The position numbers and the translations under genes are program-made. A stretch of DNA of 64,000 nucleotides. Origin: Pseudomonas sp. PDM16. GTDB taxonomy: Bacteria; Pseudomonadota; Gammaproteobacteria; Pseudomonadales; Pseudomonadaceae. Under the pieces are notes generated by a model. That model was not told the origin of the DNA and searched no databases. It worked only from the letters and a program-made list of their open reading frames with translations. Where the stretch lies: the NCBI RefSeq assembly GCF_014851865.1, contig NZ_JACVAM010000001.1, forward strand, positions 496,001-560,000, written 5' to 3'. Below are positions 1 to 9,482 of this stretch, piece after piece. The stretch's first letter is position 1. Every line of letters begins with the position of its first letter.

Positions 1-55
1 GCCCGAAAAGCGGAAACCGCTTCATAGACGAGGCCCTCACCAGCCTCACCACTCT

Positions 56-82
56 GGGATGGCCTCGGCCATCCCTTTTTTT
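56..82 (+). terminator. Intrinsic terminator of an upstream gene
   Basis: A perfect 9-bp inverted repeat (GGGATGGCC / GGCCATCCC) is followed by seven T residues on the plus strand, the classic rho-independent form. The T-run is on the plus side only, so it ends rightward transcription entering from left of the window. An in-frame stop (TAG) at 25-27 could be the end of that upstream gene, but too little is present to name it. Confidence 0.85.
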
Positions 83-132
83 GCGCGCCGCTCTGCCAGC
101 TAGCGCTGTTCCCCTTAGCCGTACCAGTCAGA

Positions 133-1599
133 TCAGAGCAGCCAGGCACGACGCAGCATACGAATCGCCTCGGCGATCTGCGCCTCGGGCACGGCAGCGA
201 AACCCAGTACCAGCCCAGACCGCTCATCCACCGGCTCGGCGCTGTGCTCCAGCCAGTAGTCGCTCAAACCGTTCATCTCCACGCCAGCGGCACGGGCCGC
301 CGCCAGCAACTCTCGCTCGCGGGCCAGATTGTCGACCCTGATGCAGAGGTGCAGGCCAGCCTCCACTCGCGGCAACGGCGAGCAACCGGGAATCGCCTCG
401 GGCCAATCACGCACCAGCGCCTCCAGCCGCGTCCGCGCCGCCAGGCGCATGCGCCGCACATGGCGCTGGAAATGCCCGGTGGCGATGAACTCGGCCATCA
501 CCGCCTGGGTGCCCACCTCCGAGTGGCGCATGTCCACCGCGCGGCGGCGGGCGAAGGCCTCGGCCAGCGGCGGCGGCAGCACCAGGTAGCCAAGGCGCAA
601 AGCCGGGAAGGCAATCTTGCAGAAGGTGCCGACGTACAACACCCGCCCCTGCCGATCCAGCGCCGCCAGGGGCGTCAGCGGCGTACCGCTGTAACGGTAC
701 TCGCCGTCGTAGTCGTCCTCGATGATCCAGCCGTCACGCTGCTCGGCCCATTCCAGCAGCTCCAGGCGCCGCGCCAGCGACAGGGTGACGCCAGTCGGGT
801 ACTGGTGCGAGGGCGTGACGTAAACCAGCCGGCAGTCCTCGACGGCGGCCAGCGCACCGGTATCCAGGCCGTCGCCATCCACCGGCACACCACACAACTC
901 GGCGCCCGCCACGGCAAAGGCATGACCAGCGGCACGGTAGCCAGGGTTCTCGACGGCCACCCGCTCGCCCGGCTGCACCAGCAGTTGCGCGCACAGGCTG
1001 ATGGCCTGCTGGGCACCGCAGGTAATCACGATCTGCGCCGGGTCGCAGCTCAACCCGCGGCTGCTGCGCAGGTAGGCGGCCACCAACTCACGCAGGGCCG
1101 GGTCCCCCGCCGGGTCGCCATACCCCAGGCGCGCGGCCGAGGGCTTGCGCCAGAAGCGCGCCTGCAGCCGCGCCCAGGTCTCGAAGGGGAACAGGTCGAA
1201 GGCCGGTACGCCGATGCGAAAGGCCCGCGGCGCACCCGTCACCGGTGGCGGTAGATGATGATGTTGCAGGCGCTGCAGCGCCACACCAGGCGCCGGTCCG
1301 CTGGCCTGCGGCTGCGGGGCCGGACGCTCGCTGGCCAGGTCGGCCACATAGGTGCCGTCACCCACGCGCCCCTCCACATAGCCTTCGGCATACAGCTGGT
1401 CGAAGGCACGAGTCACGGTATTGCGCGACACCCCGAGCAACTCCGCCAGATCACGACTGGCCGGCAGCCGGGTGCGCCCCGCCAGGCGGCCATCGAGGAT
1501 ACGCTCGCGCAGGGCCTGGTACAGCTGGCGCGCCAGGCCCTGGTCGGGGTCGAGGCGAATGCCGGAGAGGTCGACCGGTAGCGGCGGAGTGACGGACAT
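133..1599 (-). CDS. MocR/PdxR-family GntR regulator with aminotransferase-like domain
   Basis: The 488-residue product joins a GntR winged helix (about residues 15-90, with LPASRDLAELLGVSRNTV at 45-62) to a fold-type I aminotransferase-like domain (about 125-485). This is the MocR/PdxR architecture, in which PLP or an amino compound serves as effector. Visible cofactor-site motifs are HQYPTG at 265-270, DDYDGEYR at 295-302 and the candidate PLP lysine K328 in GTFCK. Family members usually read SFSK there, so the Cys before the lysine is slightly unusual. The open frame extends far upstream, but the ATG at 1599 begins the conserved part. The gene diverges from the paiB-like gene with 90 bp between them. 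By family habit it probably controls that neighbour. The ligand is unknown. Confidence 0.88.
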   Translation of the reverse strand: MSVTPPLPVDLSGIRLDPDQGLARQLYQALRERILDGRLAGRTRLPASRDLAELLGVSRNTVTRAFDQLYAEGYVEGRVGDGTYVADLASERPAPQPQASGPAPGVALQRLQHHHLPPPVTGAPRAFRIGVPAFDLFPFETWARLQARFWRKPSAARLGYGDPAGDPALRELVAAYLRSSRGLSCDPAQIVITCGAQQAISLCAQLLVQPGERVAVENPGYRAAGHAFAVAGAELCGVPVDGDGLDTGALAAVEDCRLVYVTPSHQYPTGVTLSLARRLELLEWAEQRDGWIIEDDYDGEYRYSGTPLTPLAALDRQGRVLYVGTFCKIAFPALRLGYLVLPPPLAEAFARRRAVDMRHSEVGTQAVMAEFIATGHFQRHVRRMRLAARTRLEALVRDWPEAIPGCSPLPRVEAGLHLCIRVDNLARERELLAAARAAGVEMNGLSDYWLEHSAEPVDERSGLVLGFAAVPEAQIAEAIRMLRRAWLL

Positions 1600-1689
1600 G
1601 GATTGGCTCCATCGAACTGGCGGTAAATGGATCTTACAACAGGCCAATATCCTGCCTAGCATGGAACCATTCCGCCAGGAGCCGTCACC

Positions 1690-2322
1690 ATGTACATGCC
1701 TGCATCCTTCCGCCAGAACGACCTCACCGAACTGCACGCGCAGATGCAGGCCAACCCCTTCGCCCTGCTCGCCAGCAGTGGAACTGACGGTATGCAGGCC
1801 AGCCATCTGCCGTTGCTGCTGGAGCCCGGCGAAGGCGAGTTCGGCACCCTCTACGGTCACTTCGCCCGGGCCAATCCGCACTGGCGCGACCTGCAGGGCG
1901 GTGCCGAGGCGCTGGCCGTGTTCTCCGGCCCGGATGCCTACATCAGCCCCAGCTGGTATGCGGCCAAGGCCGAGCACGGCAAGGTGGTGCCGACCTGGAA
2001 CTACATCGCCGTGCACGCCCGCGGCCCAGTCGAGCTGATCGAGGAGCCGGAGCGCCTGCTGCAGATCGTCAGCCGCCTCAGCGACCAGCACGAGAGCGGC
2101 CGCGCACAGCCCTGGGCGGTCAGCGATGCCCCGCGCGAGTACATCGACACCATGCTGCGCGCCATCGTCGGCTTCGCCCTGCCGATCCGTCGCCTGGACG
2201 GCAAATGGAAGCTCGGCCAGAACCGCTCGGCCGTCGACCAGGCTGGCGTGCAAGCCGGCCTGAACGACTCCACCGCCCCGCGCGACCGCGAGATGGCGGC
2301 GCGCATGACGCTCAACCACTGA
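1690..2322 (+). CDS. PaiB-like FMN-binding protein
   Basis: The 210-residue product has the PaiB family layout. It starts MYMPASFR, contains an ASHLPLLLE-type segment near residues 36-44, SWYAAKAEHGKVVPTWNY near 96-113, and ends with a KLGQNRS motif near 177-183. PaiB proteins form a split-barrel flavin-binding fold. In Bacillus PaiB was described as a negative regulator of sporulation and protease genes, but in Gram-negatives the role is usually unproven and may be enzymatic. The gene lies opposite the MocR regulator and 19 bp before a GNAT gene. PaiA, the classical partner of PaiB, is also a GNAT acetyltransferase, so the pairing may be functional. Confidence 0.85.
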   Translation: MYMPASFRQNDLTELHAQMQANPFALLASSGTDGMQASHLPLLLEPGEGEFGTLYGHFARANPHWRDLQGGAEALAVFSGPDAYISPSWYAAKAEHGKVVPTWNYIAVHARGPVELIEEPERLLQIVSRLSDQHESGRAQPWAVSDAPREYIDTMLRAIVGFALPIRRLDGKWKLGQNRSAVDQAGVQAGLNDSTAPRDREMAARMTLNH

Positions 2323-2341
2323 CCCGACAGAAGGGAATCCC

Positions 2342-2797
2342 ATGTCCAGCTCGCCACTCACCATCCGCCCGCTCAGCGCCGCCGACCATGCCGTCTGGCT
2401 GCCGCTGTGGCAGGGCTACCAGCGCTTCTACAACGCCACGATTGCCGACGAGACCAGCGCCCTGACCTGGCAGCGCTTCCTCGACCCCGCCGAGCCGATG
2501 CATGCCGCCCTGGCCTGGCGCGACGGCGAGGCCGTCGGCCTGGTGCACTACATCTATCACCGCAGCTGCTGGACCACGGGCGACTATTGCTACCTGCAGG
2601 ACCTCTACGTGGCCGAGGGCATCCGCGGCGGCGGCATCGGCCGCGCGCTGATCGAGCATGTCTACGCCGAGGCGGCGGCCGCCGGCGCCAGTCGCGTGCA
2701 CTGGCTGACCCAGGACACCAACTACCAGGGCCGCATGCTCTACGACCGTATCGCCGACCGCTCCGGCTTTATCCAGTACCGGAAGCTGCTGGGATGA
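2342..2797 (+). CDS. GNAT family N-acetyltransferase
   Basis: The 151-residue product is a single GNAT domain. The acetyl-CoA pyrophosphate loop is RGGGIG at residues 95-100, in the usual place after the strand DYCYLQDLYV. The C-terminal motif B region is TQDTNYQGRMLYDRI, with the conserved Asn and Tyr. It resembles single-domain diamine or amino-acid acetyltransferases, but the substrate cannot be fixed from sequence. A start at 2342 follows an AGAAGGGAAT ribosome site. It is cotranscribed with the paiB-like gene and overlaps the next GNAT gene by ATGA. Confidence 0.85.
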   Translation: MSSSPLTIRPLSAADHAVWLPLWQGYQRFYNATIADETSALTWQRFLDPAEPMHAALAWRDGEAVGLVHYIYHRSCWTTGDYCYLQDLYVAEGIRGGGIGRALIEHVYAEAAAAGASRVHWLTQDTNYQGRMLYDRIADRSGFIQYRKLLG

Positions 2798-3471
2798 GCG
2801 CCGACCTGAGCCAGTGGCAGACACGCCCCTTCCCACCTCACGAAGTGCAGCAGGGCCGTTTTATCCGCCTGGAGCGGCTGGATGTCGTTCGCCATGGCGA
2901 CGATCTCTGGCAGGAGCTACAAGGCCCGGACCCGGCGCTGTGGGACTACCTGCCCTACGGCCCCTTCACCGAGCGCACCGCCTTCGATGCCTGGCTGGCC
3001 GGTAATGCCGACAGCCACGACCCGCAGTTCCATGCCGTGGTCGAGCAGACCAGCGGACGCGCCCTGGGCCTGATCGCCTACCTGCGCATCACCCCCAAGG
3101 ACGGCTGCATCGAGATCGGCCATGTCGCCTTCGGCGGCACCATGCAGCGCACGCCAGGCACCACCGAGGCGGTCTTCCTGCTGGCCCGACACGCCTTCGA
3201 CGATCTCGGCTATCGCCGCTTCGAGTGGAAGTGCAACGCCAGGAACGCCCGATCCAAACGTGCGGCCGAACGCTTTGGCTTCGTCTACGAGGGTCTGTTT
3301 CGCCAGCACATGGTGGTCAAGGGCGAGAGTCGCGACACCGCCTGGTACGCGATGATCGACAGCGAGTGGCCAGCGTGTCGCACAGCCTTCCAGCGCTGGC
3401 TGGCGGTCGACAACTTCGATGCCGAGGGTCAGCAGAGACACCGACTGGAGGCACTGCGCAACGAGGGCTGA
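2794..3471 (+). CDS. GNAT family acetyltransferase, RimJ/RimL-like
   Basis: The 225-residue product resembles the RimJ/RimL (ribosomal-protein N-terminal acetyltransferase) branch. It has an N-terminal strand GRFIRLERL, a central IEIGHVAF strand, a C-terminal KCNARNARSKRAAERFGF helix with the family's N-x-R-S motif, and YEGLFRQHMVVKGESRDTAWYAM near the end. The open frame extends upstream through the previous gene. I chose ATG 2794 because it overlaps the preceding stop as ATGA, a typical translational-coupling arrangement. Many relatives act on small molecules or N-termini of non-ribosomal proteins, so the substrate is open. Confidence 0.85.
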   Translation: MSADLSQWQTRPFPPHEVQQGRFIRLERLDVVRHGDDLWQELQGPDPALWDYLPYGPFTERTAFDAWLAGNADSHDPQFHAVVEQTSGRALGLIAYLRITPKDGCIEIGHVAFGGTMQRTPGTTEAVFLLARHAFDDLGYRRFEWKCNARNARSKRAAERFGFVYEGLFRQHMVVKGESRDTAWYAMIDSEWPACRTAFQRWLAVDNFDAEGQQRHRLEALRNEG

Positions 3472-3509
3472 TCCTCCCGCTCTCAGCACTTGCCCGCAGG
3501 TGCCAAAGC

Positions 3510-5351
3510 CTAGCGTCGGGTCAGTTGCCGGTAGAGCTGCGGCAGGTACAGCGGCAGGTGCTGGGGCTTGTCGATCAGGGTGTAGCCGCCAGCGCCGAAC
3601 ATGTAGGGCAGGTAGTCGCCGGCTTCCTGGTCGATGGTGATGCAGAACGGCAGCACGCCGGCACGACGCGCCTCCAGCACCGCCTCACGGGTGTCTTCCA
3701 CGCCGTAGCGGCCCTCGTACAGGTCCAGGTCATTGGGTTTGCCGTCGGTGACCAGTAACAGCAGGCGCTGGCTCTGCGGGCGTTCGCCGAGCAGGCGGGT
3801 GGCCTGGCGGATCGCCGCACCCATGCGTGTGTAGTAACCCGGACGCAGGGCCAGGATGCGCCCGCGCGACTGATCGTCGTAGCGCTGGCCGAAACGCTTG
3901 AGCTCCTGCATGCGCACCTGCTGGCGGCGCAGCGAGGAGAAGCCGTACAGGGCGAAGTCGTCACCAGCCGCCGACAGCGCTTCCGCGAACAGCAGCAGGC
4001 TGTCGACGATGACATCGATGACCCGCTGCTGGTCGTTGAGGTGCGACTCGGTGGACATCGACAGGTCGGCCAGCAGCAGGCACGCCAGTTCGCGACGGGT
4101 GCTGCGCTGTTCGAGGAACAACCCCTTCTCGCTGGCCTTGCCCTGTCGGCGCTGCACCTGGAAATCGAGCCAGGCGCTGAGGTCCGGCTCGCTGCCCTGC
4201 GGCTGCTGGCGCAGCCACTGGCGGTCGTTGCGCAACACCTCGAACTGGCGGCGCAATTGCCTGGCGGGCGGCGCCAGGCGCGCGGGCAGGGTTTGTGCCT
4301 CGGCGGCACGCGGGTGGTACATCTGCAGGGATACGTGGCGCTCGTGCAGCGCCGCCTGGCGATAGTCCCACTCCGGCAGGAGTAAGCCCTCGCCCAACGG
4401 CAGGTCGTCCTGTTCCGCCGACGGCAGGTCGAGGTCGAGGCGCAGGCCGCCGCCCTTGCGCGTGCGCTGGCGCGACAGGGTCAGCTCGTCGAGGTCCTCG
4501 GCCACGCGGGCGGCGTCGAGGTCTTCGCTGTCGTCGTTGCAACGGTCCAACTGGACGTGCTCGGACCAGCTGAACAGATTCTCCAGGCGGAACAGCAGCA
4601 GGCCGCCCTTGCCGCTGCTGTCGTCGATGCGCGAGGCGCGCTTGCGCAGCGAGCGTTGTGTCGGATTGGGATTGGCGGCGCTGCCCTCGCCTTCCTCGGG
4701 CAGTTCGCTGGAGGCGCCAGGACCTTGGCCCTGCGCCGGATAGAGCCATAGCGACAGCGGCCATGGCGCGTGCTCGTCATGAGCGAAATGAGTGACGCTG
4801 CCAGGCTCGCGGAGCGCCTGGCGCAGGTCGCGCTCCAGCGCCGCGCTGGCAGGCGGCAGGCTGTCGGGGGCCGGGCGCAGGCGCAGATGAGCCTCCACCA
4901 GGCGTTGATAACGGGGCCGCATGGCCGGATAGCGTTGCAGCAACTCACAGACCCAGCGCTGATTGTCGCGCCCCCAATGGCGCATGCCATCCGAGACGGC
5001 GGCCAGCATGGCCAGCCAGCGATACAACTCACGGTTGAGTTCGGCGTGAGGAAATACCGCGAGGCTGGGTGGAAGACGCATGTTCTGCGCATCGCACCAA
5101 GCCACGGGCATCTGTTGGCAGGTGCCGGCGATCTGCTGCAGCAGGCTGCGCCGCAGCAGCAGTTCGCGCGGCTGTGCCGCCTGGATCTGCACCGCACTGG
5201 AACCACCCAGGGCGTGATAGAGCAGCGCCAGGGAGCGTTGCAGGTCGCTCAACTGCACCTGTGCGTGCGTGAAGTCCGGGGCGGCGTGGCGTGTGATGAA
5301 GCGATGCCAGACGCTACCGGCCCACTCCTCGACTTCGATGCTGAAAGCCAT
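3510..5351 (-). CDS. norD: Nitric oxide reductase activation protein NorD
   Basis: The 613-residue soluble protein carries a C-terminal von Willebrand A domain. The MIDAS metal site is visible as DLSMSTES at residues 429-436 (D429, S431, S433). NorD works with the AAA+ protein NirQ/NorQ, and the pair activates NorCB, probably by helping insert its non-heme iron. The N-terminal 420 residues are the poorly conserved NorD-specific part, with an acidic stretch near 265-290. I start at ATG 5351 (MAFSIEVEEW), because the frame upstream of it is low-complexity noncoding sequence. It is the last gene of the norCBD unit, 92 bp after norB, with a stem-loop in the gap. Confidence 0.95.
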   Translation of the reverse strand: MAFSIEVEEWAGSVWHRFITRHAAPDFTHAQVQLSDLQRSLALLYHALGGSSAVQIQAAQPRELLLRRSLLQQIAGTCQQMPVAWCDAQNMRLPPSLAVFPHAELNRELYRWLAMLAAVSDGMRHWGRDNQRWVCELLQRYPAMRPRYQRLVEAHLRLRPAPDSLPPASAALERDLRQALREPGSVTHFAHDEHAPWPLSLWLYPAQGQGPGASSELPEEGEGSAANPNPTQRSLRKRASRIDDSSGKGGLLLFRLENLFSWSEHVQLDRCNDDSEDLDAARVAEDLDELTLSRQRTRKGGGLRLDLDLPSAEQDDLPLGEGLLLPEWDYRQAALHERHVSLQMYHPRAAEAQTLPARLAPPARQLRRQFEVLRNDRQWLRQQPQGSEPDLSAWLDFQVQRRQGKASEKGLFLEQRSTRRELACLLLADLSMSTESHLNDQQRVIDVIVDSLLLFAEALSAAGDDFALYGFSSLRRQQVRMQELKRFGQRYDDQSRGRILALRPGYYTRMGAAIRQATRLLGERPQSQRLLLLVTDGKPNDLDLYEGRYGVEDTREAVLEARRAGVLPFCITIDQEAGDYLPYMFGAGGYTLIDKPQHLPLYLPQLYRQLTRR

Positions 5352-5376
5352 GCAGGACTCCCCGGGAGAATGGGCG

Positions 5377-5423
5377 GTGGGAGGGGCCGCAGCGGCGATG
5401 GCCGCAGCTGAAGCACCTCCCAC
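5377..5423 (-). other. Stem-loop between norB and norD
   Basis: An 8-bp perfect inverted repeat (GTGGGAGG / CCTCCCAC) encloses a 31-base interior that can itself form a short GCGGC / GCCGC stem. It lies in the 92-bp gap after the norB stop and before the norD start. There is no T-run, so it does not look like a full terminator. A partial terminator or an RNA-stabilising 3' end for norCB is possible. This is inference from sequence only. Confidence 0.45.
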
Positions 5424-5443
5424 GGGTTAACACCGGTCGCCGG

Positions 5444-6856
<1,413 letters not shown>

Positions 6857-7297
6857 TCAGCCCTCCCTGTTTGGCGGCCAGTCGTTGGTATCGATCTTCG
6901 AGGTCCACTTGAGGAACTCGGCCAGATCGTCCACTTCCTTGTCGCTCAAGTTGAACTGAGGCATCGCACGACGCCCGGGGATGCGCAGCGGCTGGGCCGC
7001 CATCCAGGCATGCAGGAAGCTGCTGAACTGCTCCTCGCCACCACGGCGCACGAACACGTTGCCCAGCTCCGGCGCGAAGTAGGCACCTTCACCGAGCAGG
7101 GTGTGGCAGCCGATGCAGTTGTTTTCTTCCCAGATCAGCTTTCCGCGCACCACCGACTCGGTCATCAGGTGCTCGTTGGTTCGCTCCGGGAATTCTTTTT
7201 CGGTGTGGTAGGTCAAGGCCAGGAATATCAGGATGAAGAACACGCTCCCCCCGAAATAGATATTTCTGGCCATCCCTTTAGTGAAGGTTTCTGACAT
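6857..7297 (-). CDS. norC: Nitric oxide reductase cytochrome c subunit NorC
   Basis: The 146-residue product is the membrane-anchored cytochrome c that feeds electrons to NorB. It has one N-terminal membrane helix (about residues 13-30), a heme c motif CIGCH (C61, C64, H65) and the axial methionine M112 in AMPQF. Two in-frame ATGs lie 6 bp apart (7303 and 7297). I chose 7297 because GAGG then lies 8 bases upstream, whereas it would be only 2 bases from the other ATG. An ANR/Dnr-type box sits 59 bp upstream of the start. norB follows after 3 bp. Confidence 0.97.
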   Translation of the reverse strand: MSETFTKGMARNIYFGGSVFFILIFLALTYHTEKEFPERTNEHLMTESVVRGKLIWEENNCIGCHTLLGEGAYFAPELGNVFVRRGGEEQFSSFLHAWMAAQPLRIPGRRAMPQFNLSDKEVDDLAEFLKWTSKIDTNDWPPNREG

Positions 7298-7355
7298 GGT
7301 CATGTCCTCAAAGGCTTGGCGATGTCATTCTCGGGTGACACCTGGCGAAAACCGC

Positions 7356-7369
7356 TTGATGGCAATCAA
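7356..7369 (-). promoter_or_regulatory. ANR/Dnr-type box of the norCBD promoter
   Basis: The sequence TTGATGGCAATCAA is a perfect match to the FNR/ANR/Dnr consensus TTGAT-N4-ATCAA. It overlaps the last codons of norF. Its centre (7362.5) placed at the class II activator position of -41.5 predicts a norC transcript starting near 7321, about 24 bases before the ATG. Dnr, encoded at 20.6 kb, is the likely NO-dependent activator. The assignment of the protein is inference; the motif is seen directly. Confidence 0.85.
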
Positions 7370-7626
7370 GAAGCTGAAAACGGACCCGACGCCAGAAACA
7401 GCACAAGGGCCATGCACAGCGACCAGCCCAGCAGCAGAAAACGCCACAGGCGCGGCCCGTTGTGCAGCTCCATGAAGCCGTCGACGATCAGCCAGGCCTT
7501 GCCCAGCGCCGCCAGCGCCAGGGCCAGGGTCGCCCAGGACGGCACCGGCTCGGCCACCAGCCACAGGCTCAGCAGCGACAGCAACAACAGGCCCGACCAG
7601 CAGGCAAATGCGATCACCTCGTTCAC
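7366..7626 (-). CDS. norF: NorF, small membrane protein of the nor cluster
   Basis: The 86-residue product is a very hydrophobic protein with three predicted membrane segments (about residues 5-22, 28-46 and 60-80), rich in Leu and Ala. It resembles the small NorF / cytochrome oxidase subunit IV-like proteins paired with NorE. Its biochemical role is not firmly known. In other denitrifiers it is needed for full NO reductase activity. I take the GTG at 7626, which overlaps the norE stop as GTGA. The open frame begins earlier, but that part lies inside norE. Its 3' end contains the norC promoter box. Confidence 0.8.
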   Translation of the reverse strand: MNEVIAFACWSGLLLLSLLSLWLVAEPVPSWATLALALAALGKAWLIVDGFMELHNGPRLWRFLLLGWSLCMALVLFLASGPFSAS

Positions 7627-8204
7627 CTCTGCAGATAGAGCAAGGGCAGCAGCAGTACCCAGATCAGATCGATCATGTGCCAGTACAGAACGCACGACTC
7701 CAGCTCGCCGTGCTTGTCCGGCCGGTCGTACACGCCTCGCCAGCAGCGCCGCGCCAGCCCGCCGAACAGCAGCAGGCCCGGCAGCACATGGAGGAAGTGG
7801 AAGCCGCCGAGAATCCAGTACAGGGCGAAGAAGCGGTCGTGCTCCATGTCCAGCCCGGCTTCGATCAGGTGCGCGTACTCGTTGCCCTTGACCACCACGT
7901 AGATGCAGCCGCTGGCCAGCGCGGCGAGCAGCCAGAGCGCGGCCTCACGGCTGCGGCCGGCGCGCACACGGTGCACGGCGAACGCGGCGAAGAACCCTGC
8001 GGTGAGCAGACTGATGGTCAGCACCAGGCCGATGGAACCGTCGAGCAGGGCCCGGCTGGCGGCGAACTGCTCACCCGACACCACCTGGGTAATGGCGAAG
8101 GTGAGGATCAGCAAGGCGAACACCGTCAGCTCGGCGAGGATCAGGAACCACATGGCCAGGTCGCCCGGCAGTCGGGCGACCTGGCGCTCAGCCGAGGTGG
8201 ACAT
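7623..8204 (-). CDS. norE: NorE, heme-copper oxidase subunit III-like protein
   Basis: The 193-residue membrane protein belongs to the cytochrome oxidase subunit III family, with about five membrane helices. Typical motifs are GDLAMWFLILAELTVF at residues 14-29, KGNEYAHL near 107-114, and a closing HFLHVLPGLLL and CVLYWHMIDLIWVLLLPLLY. NorE is an accessory protein of NO reductase; family data suggest it aids enzyme function or assembly without being a purified subunit. Its start overlaps the nirQ coding end by 17 bp, so it is translationally coupled to nirQ. norF follows with a 4-base overlap. Confidence 0.9.
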   Translation of the reverse strand: MSTSAERQVARLPGDLAMWFLILAELTVFALLILTFAITQVVSGEQFAASRALLDGSIGLVLTISLLTAGFFAAFAVHRVRAGRSREAALWLLAALASGCIYVVVKGNEYAHLIEAGLDMEHDRFFALYWILGGFHFLHVLPGLLLFGGLARRCWRGVYDRPDKHGELESCVLYWHMIDLIWVLLLPLLYLQR

Positions 8205-8967
8205 CGACCAGGTCCATCAGCGCCGCGACGGTCTGCGCGTCATCCGACAGCGGCTCGGCCAGGCAGGCACGGCAAGCCGTGCGCACATCCATACCAGCGT
8301 GGATCAGGCGCGCCGTGTAGATCAGCAGGCGGGTCGACGCCACCTCTTCCAGATCGTGCTGCTCCAGGCGCCGGATGTCCTGGCCGAGGGCGACCAGGCG
8401 GCGTGCCAGCGACTCGCTGACCTGCGCCTCGCGGGCGACGATCTGGCACTCCTGCTCCTGGCCGGGATAGTCGAAGCGCAACGCCACGAAGCGTTGCCGG
8501 GTGCTGGGCTTCATGCCCTTGAGCAGGTTCTGGTAACCGGGGTTGTAGGACACCACCAGCATGAAGCCCGGCGGCGCCTGCAAGGTTTCGCCGGTACGCT
8601 CCAGGTACAGCTCGCGACGATCGTCCGCCAGCGGGTGCAGCACCACCACGGTGTCCTGGCGGGCCTCGACCACTTCGTCCAGGTAGCAGATGCCGCCTTC
8701 GCGTACGGCGCGGGTCAGCGGGCCGTCCTGCCACCAGGTGCCTTCGCTGCCGATCAGGTGGCGGCCGACCAGGTCGGCGGCGCTCAGGTCGTCGTGACAG
8801 GCCACGGTGTACAACGGCAGTTGCAGGCGCTGCGCCATGTGCTGGACGAAGCGCGTCTTGCCGCAGCCGGTCGGCCCCTTGATCAACACCGGCATGCGCT
8901 GCTGCCAGGCCTGTTCGAACAGCAGCTGTTCGTCACCCTGTACCTGATAGAACGGCGTGCTTTGCAT
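8188..8967 (-). CDS. nirQ: MoxR-type AAA+ ATPase NirQ/NorQ
   Basis: The 259-residue product is a CbbQ/NirQ/NorQ AAA+ ATPase that works with the VWA protein NorD to activate NO reductase. The Walker A motif is GPTGCGKT at residues 31-38. Walker B is ICYLDE ending at D97-E98. The family segment VVSYNPGYQNLLKG and a sensor-type TRQRFVAL follow. I chose ATG 8967 over the upstream ATG at 8985 because GGAGGAG sits just before it and the protein then starts like relatives. It heads the leftward unit nirQ-norE-norF. An ANR/Dnr-type box lies 82 bp upstream, shared with the divergent c551 gene. Confidence 0.95.
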   Translation of the reverse strand: MQSTPFYQVQGDEQLLFEQAWQQRMPVLIKGPTGCGKTRFVQHMAQRLQLPLYTVACHDDLSAADLVGRHLIGSEGTWWQDGPLTRAVREGGICYLDEVVEARQDTVVVLHPLADDRRELYLERTGETLQAPPGFMLVVSYNPGYQNLLKGMKPSTRQRFVALRFDYPGQEQECQIVAREAQVSESLARRLVALGQDIRRLEQHDLEEVASTRLLIYTARLIHAGMDVRTACRACLAEPLSDDAQTVAALMDLVDVHLG

Positions 8968-9048
8968 GACTCCTCCAAGATCCATTACGGCTTCGAGTGC
9001 ACGCTAACGGCCCACAAGGAGTGCTCTCAAGCGCTACGCGCGCGCTAC

Positions 9049-9062
9049 TTGATTGCGGTCAA
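9049..9062. promoter_or_regulatory. ANR/Dnr-type box between nirQ and cytochrome c551
   Basis: The sequence TTGATTGCGGTCAA matches TTGAT-N4-(A/G)TCAA with one base off the perfect palindrome. Centred at 9055.5, it fits a class II rightward promoter: a TATATG hexamer at 9084-9089 and a start near 9096-9097, about 60 bases before the c551 gene. The same box is placed so that it could also serve leftward nirQ (predicted start near 9014), but no good -10 is visible on that side. Confidence 0.85.
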
Positions 9063-9156
9063 GCGGTTGAGGAATCACCTCTGTATATGATCGGTCCCAA
9101 ACAACGCGCCAGCCGCCATGCATCTCCGGCGGGCCACATACGATGAGGAAATGATC

Positions 9157-9471
9157 ATGAAAAAAGCACTGATTCCGCTGGTCGCCGTGATAGCGATGGC
9201 GAGCCTGTCCAGTGTTCACGCTGCGTCTGGCGAGGAACTGTTCAAAAGCAAACCCTGCGGCGCCTGCCACAGCGTGCAGGCCAAGCTGGTCGGCCCGGCC
9301 CTGAAGGACGTGGCTGCGAAGAACGCCGGCGTCGAGGGTGCGGCTGCCGTTCTGGCTGGCCACATCAAGAACGGCAGCACCGGCGTCTGGGGCGCCATGC
9401 CGATGCCGGCAAACCCGGTGACCGACGAGGAAGCCAAGATCCTCGCCGAGTGGGTGCTGACCCTGAAGTAA
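9157..9471 (+). CDS. nirM: Cytochrome c551 (NirM-type electron donor)
   Basis: The 104-residue precursor has a Sec signal peptide ending at A22. The mature protein of 82 residues is typical of Pseudomonas c551. In mature numbering the heme ligands fall at the canonical places: C12-G-A-C15-H16 and M61 within MPMPANP. The protein is a periplasmic electron carrier to nitrite reductase. Start choice: ATG 9157 has GAGGAA six bases upstream, while the ATG at 9151 touches it. In most nirS denitrifiers this gene lies beside nirS. Here no nirS is present and the nitrite reductase is NirK, so c551 probably donates to NirK or other periplasmic acceptors. Confidence 0.94.
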   Translation: MKKALIPLVAVIAMASLSSVHAASGEELFKSKPCGACHSVQAKLVGPALKDVAAKNAGVEGAAAVLAGHIKNGSTGVWGAMPMPANPVTDEEAKILAEWVLTLK

Positions 9472-9482
9472 GAGCCGCAATG

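Noticed and set aside
1598..1665. Three ATGGA repeats between the MocR and paiB-like genes as regulator binding sites.
   Set aside because: Five-base repeats at irregular spacing (29 and 34 bp) are expected by chance, and one overlaps a start codon.
133..2364. 743-residue open frame joining the MocR regulator to the reverse strand of the paiB-like gene.
   Set aside because: Residues upstream of the conserved MSVTPPLPVD start read antisense to a real gene and through the promoter; high GC keeps the frame open by chance.
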